DNA of 6,359 bases, from contig JAJPIN010000192.1 in NCBI GenBank assembly GCA_021324715.1, forward strand, positions 1 through 6,359, written 5' to 3'. The notes beneath the pieces are model-generated. The model saw only the letters and a list, made by a program, of their open reading frames with translations, did no database searches and was not told the origin of the DNA. Position numbers and translations under genes: made by a program. This document shows, one piece after another, positions 5,893-6,359 of the stretch. The stretch is from Nitrososphaeria archaeon. GTDB taxonomy: Archaea > Thermoproteota > Nitrososphaeria > Nitrososphaerales > Nitrososphaeraceae. How positions within the stretch are numbered: the first letter of the stretch is position 1; each line of letters opens with the position of its first letter.

Positions 5893-5924
5893 TCTAACAA
5901 GTACGATTTAGCTTAAAATAGTCA

Positions 5925-6359
5925 TCATTGATTCAAAAAATAATTTGATATCACACTGCTTAAATCAACCTTGGCAAATTCATTGGGAATTGAATTCGTA
6001 GATATAACTTCCTTGATGCCCGCATTGAGTAATTTTTGTTTAGCATCATCAACTAGTAGTGCGTGAGTACATATAGCATACACGTCCCCAATGCGATATT
6101 TTTCAAGTAATTCGATTGTTTTCATAATACTAGTACCGGTACTTATCATATCGTCTACAATAAGAGCGTCACAATTTTTCAGTGATCCCTGATCAAGTAG
6201 TGAGATTGATACGTCACCAGTGAACCTATCTCTCGTTTTTACTAATGAAAGGCTGTTTGCATTAATTAATCCTGCAAATTTTTTTGCTCTTTCTATTCCT
6301 CCTTCATCAGGGGAAATGACTATAGGATTATTCATTGTGAGATTATGTTTAACATAGGA
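5925..6359 (-). CDS. prs: Ribose-phosphate pyrophosphokinase, C-terminal half (runs off window)
   Basis: This is the last 144 residues of PRPP synthetase, which makes 5-phosphoribosyl-1-diphosphate from ribose 5-phosphate and ATP for purine, pyrimidine, His, Trp and NAD synthesis. Visible motifs: VISPDEGGIERAKKFAG (visible residues 14-30), which matches the conserved SPDxGGxxRA; the catalytic flexible-loop pair Lys41 and Arg43 in VKTRDR; and the PRPP-binding loop LIVDDMISTGTS (66-77). The frame has no stop upstream of the internal Met at 6335: codons for SYVKHNLT lead into it from the window edge, and this matches the family's sequence before the SPD motif. The gene therefore continues to the right, and a 136-residue protein starting at that Met would be an artefact. 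Full family length is about 285-320 residues, so roughly half is missing. It converges on the HyuA-like gene, 40 bp between stops. The protein is cytosolic and multimeric in known members. Confidence 0.92.
   Translation of the reverse strand, partial: SYVKHNLTMNNPIVISPDEGGIERAKKFAGLINANSLSLVKTRDRFTGDVSISLLDQGSLKNCDALIVDDMISTGTSIMKTIELLEKYRIGDVYAICTHALLVDDAKQKLLNAGIKEVISTNSIPNEFAKVDLSSVISNYFLNQ

Noticed and set aside
1..6359. CRISPR array, transposon ends, integrase or toxin-antitoxin system
   Set aside because: No regularly spaced repeats, terminal inverted repeats, transposase motifs or small paired genes of toxin-antitoxin type were found; the zinc-ribbon protein pairs with a repair gene instead.

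Overview
This is an AT-rich archaeal segment. The best guess is Thaumarchaeota/Nitrososphaeria, perhaps a low-GC soil lineage such as Nitrosocosmicus. The archaeal call rests on an aCPSF2-type beta-CASP ribonuclease, a Fap7/AK6-type adenylate kinase with a very N-terminal P-loop, TATA-like boxes at archaeal spacing with little or no Shine-Dalgarno signal, and a secreted protein rich in N-x-S/T sequons. The genus is a guess from base composition and gene content; no rRNA or marker gene confirms it.

Layout. Left block, minus strand: a secreted GH5-type glycoside hydrolase (1622-396), then a small CxxC/CxxC zinc-ribbon protein (329-123). Four bases further on begins the N-terminus of an 8-oxoguanine DNA glycosylase (118-1, cut by the window edge, only 39 codons visible). 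Middle: the aCPSF2-like nuclease (2978-1716, minus) is divergent from the adenylate kinase (3087-3659, plus, TTG start), with 108 bp between them. The kinase is followed by a stand-alone hydantoinase/oxoprolinase-family (HyuA-like) protein (3764-5884, plus). Right edge: the C-terminal half of ribose-phosphate pyrophosphokinase (6359-5925, minus) converges on hyuA across 40 bp. Its reading frame stays open to the edge, so the internal Met is not the true start.

How the genes relate. Most are information-processing or nucleotide-metabolism housekeeping genes: RNA processing, ribosome biogenesis/adenylate kinase, PRPP synthesis and DNA repair. The exported GH5 hydrolase has its own promoter and a candidate operator, and looks like an accessory insertion. 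The HyuA-like protein has no HyuB partner in view and carries substitutions in both phosphate-binding motifs, so its substrate is unknown. No mobile element, CRISPR array, tRNA or rRNA is visible, and no gap between genes exceeds about 110 bp. I see no clear new multi-gene system. The items most worth following are the HyuA-like orphan, the Walker A change in the adenylate kinase, the GH5 protein with its paired upstream repeat, and the zinc-ribbon/glycosylase pair.
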